Shown piece by piece: positions 8,167-17,692 of a stretch of DNA of 64,000 nucleotides. Below the pieces are notes generated by a model, which saw only the letters and a list, made by a program, of their open reading frames with translations, searched no databases and was not told where the DNA came from. The stretch comes from a bacterium (lineage in GTDB: Bacteria > Desulfobacterota > Binatia > Binatales > Binataceae): NCBI GenBank assembly GCA_014896235.1, contig JADBKU010000009.1, positions 116,536-180,535 of the forward strand, in the 5' to 3' direction. How positions within the stretch are numbered: position 1 is the stretch's first letter; the number at the start of each line of letters is the position of its first letter. The translations under genes were made by a program, and so were the position numbers.

Positions 8167-9427
8167 CGGGACCGCCCCGGAACGTGACCAGATGTTCGTT
8201 GCGGACAATGTCGTCGAAACTGTCGCGATCGCGGATCACATGAGCGTAATCGCCCTCGACCAGGACCTCCGCCGCGCGCGGACGGCTGTTGTAGTTCGAC
8301 GCCATCACGAACCCGTAAGCGCCCGCGCTCATCACCGCCAGCAAATCGCCGGATTCGACGGCGGGCAGTTCGCGTTCGCGGGCGAAGAAATCGCCGCTTT
8401 CACAGACCGGTCCGACCACGTCGGCGACCAATCGCGCGCCGCCCTTGCGCGGCGAGACCGGCGCGATTTCATGATACGCCTCGTACAACACCGGCCGGAT
8501 CAGATCGTTCATCGCGCCGTCCACCACGATAAAGCGCTTGACGTCGGTCTCCTTGACGTAGAGCACCCTGGTCAGAAAGACGCCGGCATTGCCGACCAGC
8601 ACCCGGCCCGGCTCGATAATGATCTTCAGGCCGATATTCTTGAGCGGCCCCAGCAGCGCGCGCGCATAATCCGCGGGCGACGGCGGCTGCTCCTGATACG
8701 GAATTCCCAGCCCGCCGCCCAAATCGAGATATTTGAGCGAAATTCCAGCTTCACGCAGTTCGGCGACGATTTTTGCGGTCTTCCGGCCAGCCTCCGCGAA
8801 GGGGTCGGTCTCGGTGATCTGCGAGCCGATATGCGTGCTCAATCCCGCCAGCTCCAGATTCGGCAGCGTGCGCGCCTCGGCGTAATATTCGTGCACTTGC
8901 GAAAGCGGAACGCCGAATTTGCTGTCGCGATGGCCGGTGGAGATGTGCGGATGGGTTCCTGGATCGAGATCGGGATTCACGCGCAGGCTGACCGGCGCCT
9001 TGAGCTTCATCCGCGTCGCGATCATGGAAATACGATGCAGCTCCGGGCGCGACTCGACGTTGATCATCAGGATTTTCGCCTTGAGCGCCGCCTCGATCTC
9101 CTCGTCGGTTTTGCCGACGCCCGAAAAGACGATTTTGCCGGCATCCGCGCCCGCCTTCAGGCATCGCATCAACTCGCCCACTGAAACGATATCGAAGCCC
9201 GCGCCCATCTCGTTGAACAGCTTGAGCACGCTCAGGTTCGACAACGCCTTCATCGCGAAACAGATCAGGCTGTCCGTGCCCTTGAAGGCGTCGGCCAGAA
9301 CCCGGTAATGGCGCCGCAAAGTGCGCGCGCTATAGACGTAGAGCGGAGTGCCAAGGCGCGCCGCAAGGTCGCTCAGCGAAACGTCTTCGGCATAAAGTTG
9401 GTTGTCGCGATAGGTGAAATAATTCAT
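8159..9427 (-). CDS. lysA: Diaminopimelate decarboxylase
   Basis: PLP-dependent decarboxylase that makes lysine from meso-diaminopimelate, 422 aa. The Schiff-base lysine is K60 (FAMKALSN), the glycine loop is DLGGGLGIPY, and the C-terminal substrate motif CESGDFFA is intact. It is the first gene of lysA-dapF-dapA. In related supraoperons lysA usually follows the argH-linked lipoprotein directly; here about 3.7 kb of other genes lies between. A 76-codon ORF overlapping its start is judged spurious. Confidence 0.96.
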   Translation of the reverse strand: MNYFTYRDNQLYAEDVSLSDLAARLGTPLYVYSARTLRRHYRVLADAFKGTDSLICFAMKALSNLSVLKLFNEMGAGFDIVSVGELMRCLKAGADAGKIVFSGVGKTDEEIEAALKAKILMINVESRPELHRISMIATRMKLKAPVSLRVNPDLDPGTHPHISTGHRDSKFGVPLSQVHEYYAEARTLPNLELAGLSTHIGSQITETDPFAEAGRKTAKIVAELREAGISLKYLDLGGGLGIPYQEQPPSPADYARALLGPLKNIGLKIIIEPGRVLVGNAGVFLTRVLYVKETDVKRFIVVDGAMNDLIRPVLYEAYHEIAPVSPRKGGARLVADVVGPVCESGDFFARERELPAVESGDLLAVMSAGAYGFVMASNYNSRPRAAEVLVEGDYAHVIRDRDSFDDIVRNEHLVTFRGGPDE

Positions 9428-9670
9428 TTCATTCGGCGCGGCCGGCAGTTCCGCCCTAAACCGCGGTAGACGACGTTTTTATCATACGCCGAGCCTTCCC
9501 CGAAACGCGCGCCCGGCTCGATTGCCGCATCGGGGGCATTTCGGTAGTGATGAATCCGGCGCGGGCGCGTTCTAACGGTTTTGGTCTTTAAGATGCATCC
9601 GAAGCGGCTGGCGCAGCGCGATTGGAGCGTATCGAATACCGCCTGAACACGCACACGGCGGGGCGACGTG

Positions 9671-10474
9671 ATGTTACTCGATTGGATTTACAGCAATCCG
9701 ACCTGGTTATGGGGATCGATTCTCGTTGCATTGTTCGTCAGCGCGGCGTGCGCCGGCCTCCTCGTGTTCGACCGGCTGGTGCATATCGAGGTGCGCCGCA
9801 CTCATAACGAACTTGCCGGCTTCACGATCGCGGTAATCAGCGTCACGTATGCCGTTTTGCTCGCGTTTATCGCGATCGCGACGTGGGAATCTTTCACCAA
9901 CGCGGAGCTGATCGTCGATCGCGAGGCGGATTACGTCGGCAGCATCTATCGCGACACGCAGGGCCTGCCCCCAGATATGGGCCGTGCGATCCGCGCCGAT
10001 ATGCGCGAATACGTGCGCATGGTGGTCGATGAAGAATGGCCGACGCAGCAACTCGGAAAGACTCCCTCGCAGGCGTGGGAGCCGCTGCGCAAAGTGCATA
10101 CGGCGATCGTCACGATGCAGCCGGCGACCCGCGGCGAAGCGGTGATTCAGGCCGAGCTGTTGAAGACGCTTAACGATCTCTATCGGGCGCGCGCCAGCCG
10201 CCTGGCCGCCGTGACCGGCCATATTCCGAGCGTGATTTGGTGGATTATCCTGATCGGCGGCGGCATCACCACCGGATACACCTATCTGTTCGGTTTTCAC
10301 GACTTCCGGATGCATCTGACGATGACGGCCGCGGTCTCGACATCGCTGGCGCTGGTGATCGTGTTGATTATCGCACTCGACTGGCCGTTTCGCGGCGCTG
10401 TCAGCATCTCGCCCGACGCTTTCATCAAAACGCAGCAATCGTGGCGGGATTTGCCCTTTGCAAAGGGCAATTAG
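9671..10474 (+). CDS. DUF4239 (bestrophin-like domain) membrane protein
   Basis: 267-aa membrane protein. Two hydrophobic helices near the N-terminus (about 10-32 and 48-70) and two near the C-terminus (about 185-205 and 215-240) flank a soluble region rich in conserved charged residues. This pattern fits the DUF4239 family, suggested to be bestrophin-like channels; no member's role is certain. Start: ATG 9671 is chosen over GTG 9668. It is transcribed divergently from lysA and against the local operon direction, so it is part of an inserted block. The last codons carry a 20-bp perfect palindrome. Confidence 0.75.
   Translation: MLLDWIYSNPTWLWGSILVALFVSAACAGLLVFDRLVHIEVRRTHNELAGFTIAVISVTYAVLLAFIAIATWESFTNAELIVDREADYVGSIYRDTQGLPPDMGRAIRADMREYVRMVVDEEWPTQQLGKTPSQAWEPLRKVHTAIVTMQPATRGEAVIQAELLKTLNDLYRARASRLAAVTGHIPSVIWWIILIGGGITTGYTYLFGFHDFRMHLTMTAAVSTSLALVIVLIIALDWPFRGAVSISPDAFIKTQQSWRDLPFAKGN
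10451..10470. repeat. 20-bp perfect palindrome at the end of the DUF4239 gene
   Basis: TTGCCCTTTG is followed directly by its reverse complement, covering the last codons before the TAG at 10472. It sits between two convergent genes (the lipase stop is at 10527). No T-tract follows on either strand, so it is not a standard intrinsic terminator, though it could fold as RNA. Confidence 0.6.
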
Positions 10475-10526
10475 CCAACCCCGCCGAGCGCCGCAAGCGC
10501 AGGGGCGCGCGCCCGCCGCGCGGATT

Positions 10527-12101
10527 TCACGGAACCATGTTGAAGTCGTTCAGCACCAGCACAGTCAGGAATGGAAGTTCGGTCGTATGGTCGATCGGTC
10601 CCGCACTGCCAAGCGGAGCGGCCAGAAAGTCGTCATTTGGAACCAACGTCTCCGCATACGGTCCATGCGGACGTTGTTTTATGAAGTACGCGTACGCGAC
10701 GTCGGAATTCTTGCGCGTCACCACCGAATCCTGCTCCAGCGACACGAGATCAAGCGGAAACTGCGGCACAAACTTATAGGTATCGGCGCGTACAAGTTGG
10801 CTGTAAAGCGGATTCGTCCGGTCGCGCTGCATCAGCTGCTGCGCGTAGGTATCCGTCAACAGCGGCGTAACAGCGTTGTTAGTGATGCTCCATCCGGTCT
10901 GTTGGGCGAGCGCGAAGGTCAAAAACGCCACTTGGCTGTCGTAACCCGGAGACTGCGGCGCGGTGAAGTAAAGCCCATCGAGATTGTTGGACGGGCCGCA
11001 TGGCGAATTCGACGGACAATTATAGAAGTTCGCCGCCAGAATGTCGGTTGGCGCGATGCCCGAATAATTCGCGAAACTGAGCACCAGATAGGCGCTCAGG
11101 TAGGGCTTGCTGAGCGCGGAAACCGTGGGATTCAGAGAATACCAGTTGTTGTTTGTCGTGGAGATATTGTCGAACAAGTACGACACCCCCGTACCCGAAA
11201 GATCGAAGAAGCCCGACATCGGCGCGTCGGCACGCAGCGACAATCCAAGCGTCAAACCATATGCCGGATTGCTCTGCATCAGATGCGCCGCTTCGAGGGC
11301 ATACGCCCCGCCCTCCGAATAGCCGGTGATAAACAGCGGCAGACGGCCCATAACCTGATAATTCTGCGCCAGGTACGTGCGCGCCGCCTTGAGCATCGCC
11401 AGACCACACTGCGCGTTTTCGCGCGGATAAACGACGTAAGGATGGACATGCGATACGTCGTCGCCCAAACCAATATAGTCGGGCATCACCACTACGTATC
11501 CTTGCGACGCCCACAGCGCGGCGAGCAGGATGCCGTCGGTGTAACTCGATACGTTCGTCGTCGCCGTGAAGTTCGACGGCACGTTGGTGCGCTGCACGGT
11601 TGTGCCGTGAAAATAGAGAATCACGCCTTTCAGTTGATCAGGCGAAAGCTCGGGAATGGCGATTCCGCCGGAGACGGTGACCGCCGCATGATCGACATTG
11701 ATCGCGCCGTAATCGATCTTGACGGCGTCGACATCGGCAATGCCAAGGGGATTGTTGGCGATCGGATCGGAGCTGAGATCGAAGTTGCCGAACTGCGGCG
11801 TATTAAGATCGGCGATATTGGTCGCGCAATCCGTCTGGTTCAGGCCGGCGCAAATCAAATTGTTGTAGAAAGTGTCGAGGCCGGTCGTCGAATTCGACGA
11901 AGCGGTTGGATAAGTCGTAACCAGTTCGGAGTTGATTAGTCGGCCTTCGCCTTTCGCGCCATTGAACGGCGACGAAGTCGCCGCCGACGTTGGACCGGGG
12001 GAATCGGCGCCGCAGGCCGCCAGCGCAAACGTCATCGCCGCCAGCATCAGCGAAAAGGCGAGTCTTTTTGTCAGGTTTGCGCGCGGAACTTCAAATTTCA
12101 T
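10527..12101 (-). CDS. Lipase-like alpha/beta hydrolase lipoprotein
   Basis: 524-aa predicted secreted lipoprotein. The signal peptide ends in the lipobox LAAC, so the protein is likely anchored to a membrane outside the cytoplasm. The nucleophile elbow is GYSEGG, preceded by an oxyanion-type YFHGT segment; a later Asp and a C-terminal His (DHTTELP) could complete the triad. It resembles secretory lipases/esterases. Start: the ORF track opens at 12182, but ATG 12101 has GGAGGAG six bases upstream and begins the signal peptide. Codon composition is a little less GC-rich than the neighbours, fitting an inserted gene. Confidence 0.8.
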   Translation of the reverse strand: MKFEVPRANLTKRLAFSLMLAAMTFALAACGADSPGPTSAATSSPFNGAKGEGRLINSELVTTYPTASSNSTTGLDTFYNNLICAGLNQTDCATNIADLNTPQFGNFDLSSDPIANNPLGIADVDAVKIDYGAINVDHAAVTVSGGIAIPELSPDQLKGVILYFHGTTVQRTNVPSNFTATTNVSSYTDGILLAALWASQGYVVVMPDYIGLGDDVSHVHPYVVYPRENAQCGLAMLKAARTYLAQNYQVMGRLPLFITGYSEGGAYALEAAHLMQSNPAYGLTLGLSLRADAPMSGFFDLSGTGVSYLFDNISTTNNNWYSLNPTVSALSKPYLSAYLVLSFANYSGIAPTDILAANFYNCPSNSPCGPSNNLDGLYFTAPQSPGYDSQVAFLTFALAQQTGWSITNNAVTPLLTDTYAQQLMQRDRTNPLYSQLVRADTYKFVPQFPLDLVSLEQDSVVTRKNSDVAYAYFIKQRPHGPYAETLVPNDDFLAAPLGSAGPIDHTTELPFLTVLVLNDFNMVP

Positions 12102-12544
12102 GGTCACTCCTCCACTACTCACGGGCGCGACATCCCTATCGAGGGCATTGCGCGAACGGCGCTTTCGCCGGACGCACGCCAACGCGACGCCGCGCCGTCA
12201 ATTGGAGGCGCGACGAATTGCGCTGACAAATTTCCAGGCGATCAGATGAATTTCTTCGCGAACCCGCAGGCGATCCAGACCGGCCCCCCGTTCTTTCAAT
12301 CCAATTGGCGCGGCTATTGTTTATACGCGCCGCCAAGCTTATCAACCGCAAATTATTCATTCATTCGCGGCGACGTATGACATTTAGACGAATTACTATT
12401 CGCTCGCAAGAATGGATGGCGCTGAACGTGCTCAACCGCGTTCGTACGCCCCGGCAGGCAATCGAAAAGCGGACGCCGCGCGGAGATTTCGCCAATCTCC
12501 AACGCGGCGCCTGACAGTGATGCGTGATTTGGGCTGCTTAGAAA
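12102..12544. other. Intergenic region upstream of the lipase gene
   Basis: 443 bases without a convincing gene. The segment 12300-12410 is AT-rich (TTTATACGCG, AAATTATTCATTC) and is the best place for the lipase promoter, but no -35/-10 pair with 16-18 bp spacing stands out. The ORFs called here are short and compositionally unlike the neighbours. No RNA gene is seen. Confidence 0.5.
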
Positions 12545-13042
12545 CTATTCAGCAACCTGGGACGACGGCTGTGAATTGGACGACCCGGACCCGGCCGCCT
12601 GCGCCCGCGCCTGCTGGAAATAGCCATGGACCTGCTTATGGGTATTTTCGAGTTCGGTCAAAAGCTGGGCCGCGGCGGCGCGCTGCGAACTGTTCATTAG
12701 CGCGGCGACCTGTTGCGCAACGCTGATCTTCTCTTCCATCAGCGTTTTCTGCGCCGTTTCGAGATTCTGTTCGGCTGTCGTTACGTCTCCGCCGGAAATC
12801 AGCGCTTGCGCCAACGCTTCGCGCGAGGTGCGGACATTCTGGAAATCGGCCTTCAAAGTCGGGCGCGCGGTTTGGAAGATTTGCTTCACCTGCGCCTTTT
12901 GATCGGGCTGAAGCACCGTCCAGACCGCTTTCATGCCGGGCGTCCGAAAGCCGTGATGACCGGGATATGCGAACGCCGCCGTGGCGCAAATTCCGAACGC
13001 GAGCGCCGCTCCCGCAACTGCCGATAACGCTTTGAACTGCAT
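12545..13042 (-). CDS. Spy/CpxP-like periplasmic protein
   Basis: 165-aa exported protein. A signal peptide with cleavage after AFA is followed by a helical, Gln/Ala-rich domain with two degenerate LTxxQ repeats (LQPDQKAQVKQIF and MNSSQRAAAAQLL). That is the hallmark of the Spy/CpxP group, periplasmic chaperones or metal/stress sensors. The C-terminus is Ser/Gln-rich and probably disordered. A His pair just after cleavage (GHHG) might bind metal. It stands alone on the minus strand between the lipase and the arginine operon. Confidence 0.72.
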   Translation of the reverse strand: MQFKALSAVAGAALAFGICATAAFAYPGHHGFRTPGMKAVWTVLQPDQKAQVKQIFQTARPTLKADFQNVRTSREALAQALISGGDVTTAEQNLETAQKTLMEEKISVAQQVAALMNSSQRAAAAQLLTELENTHKQVHGYFQQARAQAAGSGSSNSQPSSQVAE

Positions 13043-13184
13043 ACAAACCTCCTACGATAGCGAACCCCAAGGGTTCCAATGGCGCGCTTGGTCCGCGCTC
13101 GTTTTTTTCGGAACCCTATCCGCTTCTCGTAAGATCAGACGATTGGCCGAGCCGGCCGGTTATCAGCGGCGCGCGCGTGCGCTG

Positions 13185-13679
13185 TCAGTTGGTCGGCAGT
13201 GGGGATGGCTTCGGCAGCTTGAAATTTTCAGGATTGGGCGGGGACGGCGGAGGTTTGCGAATAAAATCAACCTCGTTCGAAGGCAGGCTGCGATATCCGT
13301 CGCGAGTTTCGGAGATCACGACATAACGATAGCGCTCGCCGATTTTGGTTTCGTTGTCGAGATAGCTGAATTGATGTTGCAACTGGAAGCGCTGCTGATC
13401 GGTAACGGGAATTTCGACCAGCGCCTTCATCTGCCCATCGCCTTCGCCGCGCAGAATCACAAAGTCGTTGAGATCGCGCATCACGTGTCCGCCGGCGTAA
13501 CGGGTCGGGCGTCCCCAGGTCAGATTGATTCCGCCGGCCGCGGCGCTGGCGCGCAGATTGAGGATACGCTGCGGACGCGCCATCTCCGGCGGCAGCGGCG
13601 CGCTCTTTACGCCGCATCCGGCAAGGGCGGCGGCGATCGCCAACGCCAACATCGATTTGCGGAAAATTCCGGCCGTCAT
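13185..13679 (-). CDS. Small lipoprotein downstream of argH
   Basis: 164-aa lipoprotein with an N-terminal hydrophobic stretch ending in ALAGC (lipobox) followed by KSAPLPP. The body looks like a single fibronectin III-type beta fold, with a Pro-rich tail. A lipoprotein at this position, between argH and lysA, is a regular member of the Deltaproteobacterial arg-lys cluster; its role is unknown. Its ATG at 13677-13679 overlaps the natural TGA of argH (ATGA), which is what exposes the argH frameshift. The longer ORF opening at 13862 is the out-of-frame end of argH. Confidence 0.8.
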   Translation of the reverse strand: MTAGIFRKSMLALAIAAALAGCGVKSAPLPPEMARPQRILNLRASAAAGGINLTWGRPTRYAGGHVMRDLNDFVILRGEGDGQMKALVEIPVTDQQRFQLQHQFSYLDNETKIGERYRYVVISETRDGYRSLPSNEVDFIRKPPPSPPNPENFKLPKPSPLPTN

Positions 13680-15123
13680 CGCGATCGCTTCCTCGCGCGT
13701 CTCTTTTCCAGCGCGGCGGCGAGCCGCGCGATTCGCGCGCGCACCGTGCCTGGCGCGGGACCGCCCGGCAGGGCGCGCGCCGCGACCGAACCAGCGGCGG
13801 GTCGGTCGCGTCCCCCGGTGCGTTCGGACCGAATTTCGCCGAGTATTGGCGCAGTTCGCCAAGCGTCAAATCTTCCAGCGCTTTGCCGGCCGCTGCGGTC
13901 TCGCGCACCAACGCGCCGATCGCTTCGTGCGCCTCGCGAAAAGGCACGCCGCGCGCGACCAGGTATTCCGCCAGATCCGTCGCGAGCGCGAAGCCGCCGG
14001 CCGCCGCGCGCATCACGGGCGCCTTGATGCCCAGCCGCGGCCAGAATTTCGCCAGCAAATCGAGCGCCGGCTTGAGCGTATCGAGCGCGTCGAAAACCCG
14101 TTCCTTGTCTTCCTGCAAATCGGAATTGTAGGCGAGCTGCAATCCTTTCAGCGTGGCCAGAAGCGCCGTCAGATCGCCAATCACGCGGCCGCTCTTGCCG
14201 CGAATCAGTTCGAGCAGGTCGGGATTCTTCTTCTGCGGCATCATCGAGCTGCCGGTCGAAAATTCGTCGGGCAGTTCGGCAAAGCCGAATTCGGCGCTGG
14301 TCCAGAGGATGATCTCCTCGGCCATCCGCGACAGATGCACCGCCAGCAGCGCGCCGGCGGCCAGAAAATCGACCGCAAAATCGCGATCCGAAACCGCGTC
14401 GATGCTGTTCTCGGCGATGCGCGCGAAGCCCAGCTCCCGCGCGACCATCGCGCGATCGATCGGCAGCGTCGTGCCGGCGAGCGCGCCGGCTCCAAGCGGC
14501 ATCACGTCGGCGCGGGCGCGCGCCTGCGCGAACCGCTCGTCGTCCCGCTCGAACATCGCTACGTAGGCAAGCAGATGATGGGCCAGCGTCACCGGCTGGG
14601 CGCGTTGCAGATGAGTATAGCCGGGCATCACTGTTTCGAGGTGGTCGCCGGCGACGCCAAGCAGGGCCGCCCGCAGGCCGCCAAGCAGCGCGCGGAGCGC
14701 GTCGATTTCCTCGCGCAGAAAAAGCCGGAGGTCGAGCGCCACCTGGTCGTTGCGCGAACGCGCGGTATGCAGCTTGCGGCCGGGCGCGCCAATCAGCTCT
14801 GTCAGCCGCCGCTCGATCGCGAGATGGATATCTTCGTCAGCGACGACGAAACGGAAATCGCCGGATTCGATTTCGGTCCGGATCCGCTCGAGCCCTGCAA
14901 CAATCGCGCGCGCCTCCGACGGTTTGAGCAATCCGACTTTCGCCAGCATCCGGGCATGCGCGATCGAACCGCGGATGTCATGCGCATACAGGCGCCGATC
15001 GAACGGCAGCGACGCGGTGAACGCTTCGACCTCCGGGATGCGCTGACGTTTGAACCGGCCGCGAATCAAGTTCGCGGGGTCCGCTGGCGTACGGGATTTT
15101 TCGGTAGGTCGGCGCCGGCTCAT
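13676..15123 (-). CDS. argH: Argininosuccinate lyase, frameshifted near the C-terminus
   Basis: Last enzyme of arginine synthesis, splitting argininosuccinate into arginine and fumarate. All core motifs are present: HTARSRNDQ, MPGYTHLQRAQP, and the signature GSSMMPQKKNPD. After DPPLV (about 13790) the frame derails into an Arg/Pro-rich tail running to 13267. In the +1 frame the expected end (ARALPGGPAPGTVRARIA) continues and stops at a TGA overlapping the next gene. One missing base restores a protein of about 482 aa. Start ATG 15123 is favoured over 15165. This is either a sequencing error or a truncation of a non-catalytic end. Confidence 0.9.
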
Positions 15124-15195
15124 CGGTGACGAAATGAAGTTGCCCGAAGCCCGGCGCGCCCACAAGCGGGCGAATGCGAATTCACGCGCGCGGAC

Positions 15196-15372
15196 TCATC
15201 GCGGGGGGCTCGACCGGCACAGGCATCCGCGCGCCGCGCAACTTGTCGCGCCATTGGGATGGGTGACGTGGACGTCCATCTTGTGGCCGCACTTTTGGCA
15301 TTCTCCCGAACGCACGCGCGGAACGAGCTTGGGCGTCGGGCGCGGCGGCTTGAATTGGATTACCTTGCCCAT
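15196..15372 (-). CDS. Small cysteine-rich (zinc-ribbon-like) protein
   Basis: 58-aa protein in the short gap between argG and argH, same strand. It begins MGKVIQFK, then a Pro-rich linker, then CQKC and a second Cys cluster ending CLC, with His residues between: a likely small zinc-binding fold. The ORF track gives a longer version (to 15567) that runs back into argG; ATG 15372, just past the argG stop, is the sensible start. No strong ribosome site is seen. Function is unknown; position suggests co-transcription with the arginine genes. Confidence 0.6.
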   Translation of the reverse strand: MGKVIQFKPPRPTPKLVPRVRSGECQKCGHKMDVHVTHPNGATSCAARGCLCRSSPPR

Positions 15373-15403
15373 GGCCGGTTCGATCCGTGACGACGCGCGG
15401 CTC

Positions 15404-16633
15404 CTAAGAATCGCGGCGGCGATTCGCCTCCAGTCGCGCCAATGCCTTAAGACGCAGCGCGCCGAGGCGAATAAAACCCTCCGCATCGGCCTGATTGTAA
15501 CCGCCCGCTTCCTCGAAGCTCGCGATCGCGGGATCGTAAAGCGAATTTGGCGATTTGCGGCCGGCAATCCATACGCCGCCCTTGAACAACTTAAGGCGCG
15601 CCACGCCGCTCACGTTCTGTTGCCCCTCGTCGATCAAGGCTTGCAGAGCCTCACGCTCCGGCGCGAACCAATGACCGTTATAGACCATCTCGGCATATCG
15701 CGGCGCCAGGCTATCCCGAAGATGCATCACTTCGCGATCCAGCGTCAGTTGTTCGACCGCGCGATGGCCATGCATCAGCATCGTCACGCCGGGACTCTCA
15801 TAAACACCGCGCGACTTGATGCCGACGTAACGGTTTTCGACCAGATCGACCCGGCCAATACCGTGTCGTCCACCGATCTGGTTCGCGCGTTCGATAATCG
15901 CGGCCGGACCAAGCCGTTCGCCGGCGATCGCGACCGGATTGCCGCCGGCGTACTCGATTTCGACATATTCGGGCGCGGCGGGGGCGTTTTCGGGCGCTAC
16001 GGTCAGGCGAAACATGTCTTCGTACGGCTCCCGCCAAGGGTCTTCCAGGATTCCGCCTTCGTAACTGATATGCACAAGGTTGCGATCCATCGAATACGGC
16101 TTTTCCGCGGTAACGGGCACCGGAATTCGCTTTTCGCTTGCATAAGCGAGCATATCCGCGCGGCCTTTGAACGGCCAGTCGGGATTCCGCCACGGCGCGA
16201 TCACTTTCAGTTCCGGGCCAAGGCGCGCAAATGTAAGCTCGAAGCGCACCTGATCGTTGCCCTTACCCGTGGCGCCATGAGCGACCGCGTCCGCGCCCTC
16301 GCGGCGCGCGATTTCGACCTGCTTGCGCGCGATTACCGGCCGCGCGATCGACGTGCCAAGCAGGTAATACCCTTCGTAAACCGCGTTCGCTCGCATCATC
16401 GGAAAGACAAACTCGCGGGCGAACTCTTCGCGCAGATCTTCGATATAAAGCTTGCTCGCGCCGGTGCCGAGCGCTTTGGCCTCAAGCCCTTCGGTTTCGT
16501 CGCCCTGGCCGACGTCGGCGCAGTAGGCGACGACTTCGCATCCGTAAAAATCCTTTATCCATCGCAGGATTACGGAGGTGTCGAGACCGCCCGAATAGGC
16601 CAGAACCACTTTGCGGATCGCTTGTTTGGACAT
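15404..16633 (-). CDS. argG: Argininosuccinate synthase
   Basis: ATP-dependent ligase joining citrulline and aspartate. The 409-aa product has the P-loop AYSGGLDTS (about 12-20), the citrulline/aspartate site GATGKGNDQ and the [10 protein letters not shown] block, all full length and in frame. It lies 12 bases downstream of argF in the argB-D-F-G-H order. Confidence 0.97.
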   Translation of the reverse strand: MSKQAIRKVVLAYSGGLDTSVILRWIKDFYGCEVVAYCADVGQGDETEGLEAKALGTGASKLYIEDLREEFAREFVFPMMRANAVYEGYYLLGTSIARPVIARKQVEIARREGADAVAHGATGKGNDQVRFELTFARLGPELKVIAPWRNPDWPFKGRADMLAYASEKRIPVPVTAEKPYSMDRNLVHISYEGGILEDPWREPYEDMFRLTVAPENAPAAPEYVEIEYAGGNPVAIAGERLGPAAIIERANQIGGRHGIGRVDLVENRYVGIKSRGVYESPGVTMLMHGHRAVEQLTLDREVMHLRDSLAPRYAEMVYNGHWFAPEREALQALIDEGQQNVSGVARLKLFKGGVWIAGRKSPNSLYDPAIASFEEAGGYNQADAEGFIRLGALRLKALARLEANRRRDS

Positions 16634-16645
16634 GAAATAGATCTT

Positions 16646-17665
16646 CTACAAATTATCGCTCGCGACCGGCCCCTGATGAGCAAGAATTTCCGGGCGCAAC
16701 AGCCAGACCATCACGGCCTTCTGCGCATGCAGCCGATTTTCGGCCTGGTCGAGAACCACCGATTGCGGTCCGTCGATCACCTCGTCCGTAATTTCCTCGC
16801 CGCGATGCGCGGGCAGGCAATGCATTACGATCGCCTCCGGCCGCGCATGCTTCATCAGAACGCGATTAACCTGAAATTCCTTGAAGTCGCGCCGGCGCCG
16901 GGCGGCTTCGCGCTCCTGACCCATCGAGGTCCACGTATCCGTATATACCACGTCGGCGTCGCGGACGGCGGCGATCGGATCATGCGTCAGCAATCCGCCG
17001 CGCAAATCGCGCAGGCGGTTACGGAACTCTTTTCCAGGCTCGTAGCCGGCCGGACAGGCCAGGCGCAGTTCGAACCGGGCGATGGCGGCGGCCTCGATCC
17101 AGCTGTTCGCGAGATTGAAACCGTCGCCGACGAACGCGACTTTCAGATCGTGCAACGCGCCGAAGCGTTCGCGCAGCGTCAATAAATCCGCCAAAAGCTG
17201 GCATGGATGCAGCAAATCGGTAAGACCGTTGATAACCGGCACGGCCGCTTCGCGCGCCAGTTCGATGCAGGTGGCGTGGGCGAAGGTGCGAATCATGATT
17301 AGATCGACCCAACGCGAAAGATTGCGCGCGACGTCCTTGGCCGATTCCCGCTCGCCGATTCCGATATCCTGCGGCGCCAGATAGATCGCGTGGCCGCCCA
17401 ATTGCGCCATCCCGGTTTCAAATGTAATCCGCGTGCGCAACGACGGCTTCTGGAAAATCATCGCGAGCGTGCGCCCGCGCAGATACGGATGTTCGAGGCC
17501 GCTTTTAAGCTCCGCCTTCAGACGCGCCGCCAGGCGGAGCAGCCCGTCGAGTTCGCCCGCCGAGAGCGCGCCCAAGTCCAGGAAGTCGCGTTTTCTCGCG
17601 AGGGTTCCCGCGCGCGCCGGCAAAGCTTCGCGTTGGTTTTGAGTCGCTTGCGCCACGTCAGGCAT
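16646..17665 (-). CDS. argF: Ornithine carbamoyltransferase
   Basis: Forms citrulline from ornithine and carbamoyl phosphate. At 339 aa it carries the carbamoyl-phosphate motif SLRTRT-type (PSLRTRITFE) and the ornithine motif HCLPAHRGEE; both are intact. An extra N-terminal stretch of about 25 residues precedes the conserved core, so a downstream start is possible. The gene sits 27 bases after argD and directly before argG. Confidence 0.96.
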   Translation of the reverse strand: MPDVAQATQNQREALPARAGTLARKRDFLDLGALSAGELDGLLRLAARLKAELKSGLEHPYLRGRTLAMIFQKPSLRTRITFETGMAQLGGHAIYLAPQDIGIGERESAKDVARNLSRWVDLIMIRTFAHATCIELAREAAVPVINGLTDLLHPCQLLADLLTLRERFGALHDLKVAFVGDGFNLANSWIEAAAIARFELRLACPAGYEPGKEFRNRLRDLRGGLLTHDPIAAVRDADVVYTDTWTSMGQEREAARRRRDFKEFQVNRVLMKHARPEAIVMHCLPAHRGEEITDEVIDGPQSVVLDQAENRLHAQKAVMVWLLRPEILAHQGPVASDNL

Positions 17666-17692
17666 CCACCCCCGTATGCGATTCAGGGCGCA

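Noticed and set aside
9424-9654. 76-codon ORF overlapping the lysA start
   Set aside because: Arg-rich with no ribosome site or hydrophobic segment; composition matches non-coding frames.
13092-13117. T-run TTTTTTT as a terminator
   Set aside because: On the plus strand it follows a weak hairpin, but no plus-strand gene ends upstream; on the minus strand it precedes the hairpin.
13525-15129. 534-codon plus-strand ORF opposite argH
   Set aside because: The antisense of argH carries all the recognisable motifs on the minus strand; this frame shows none.
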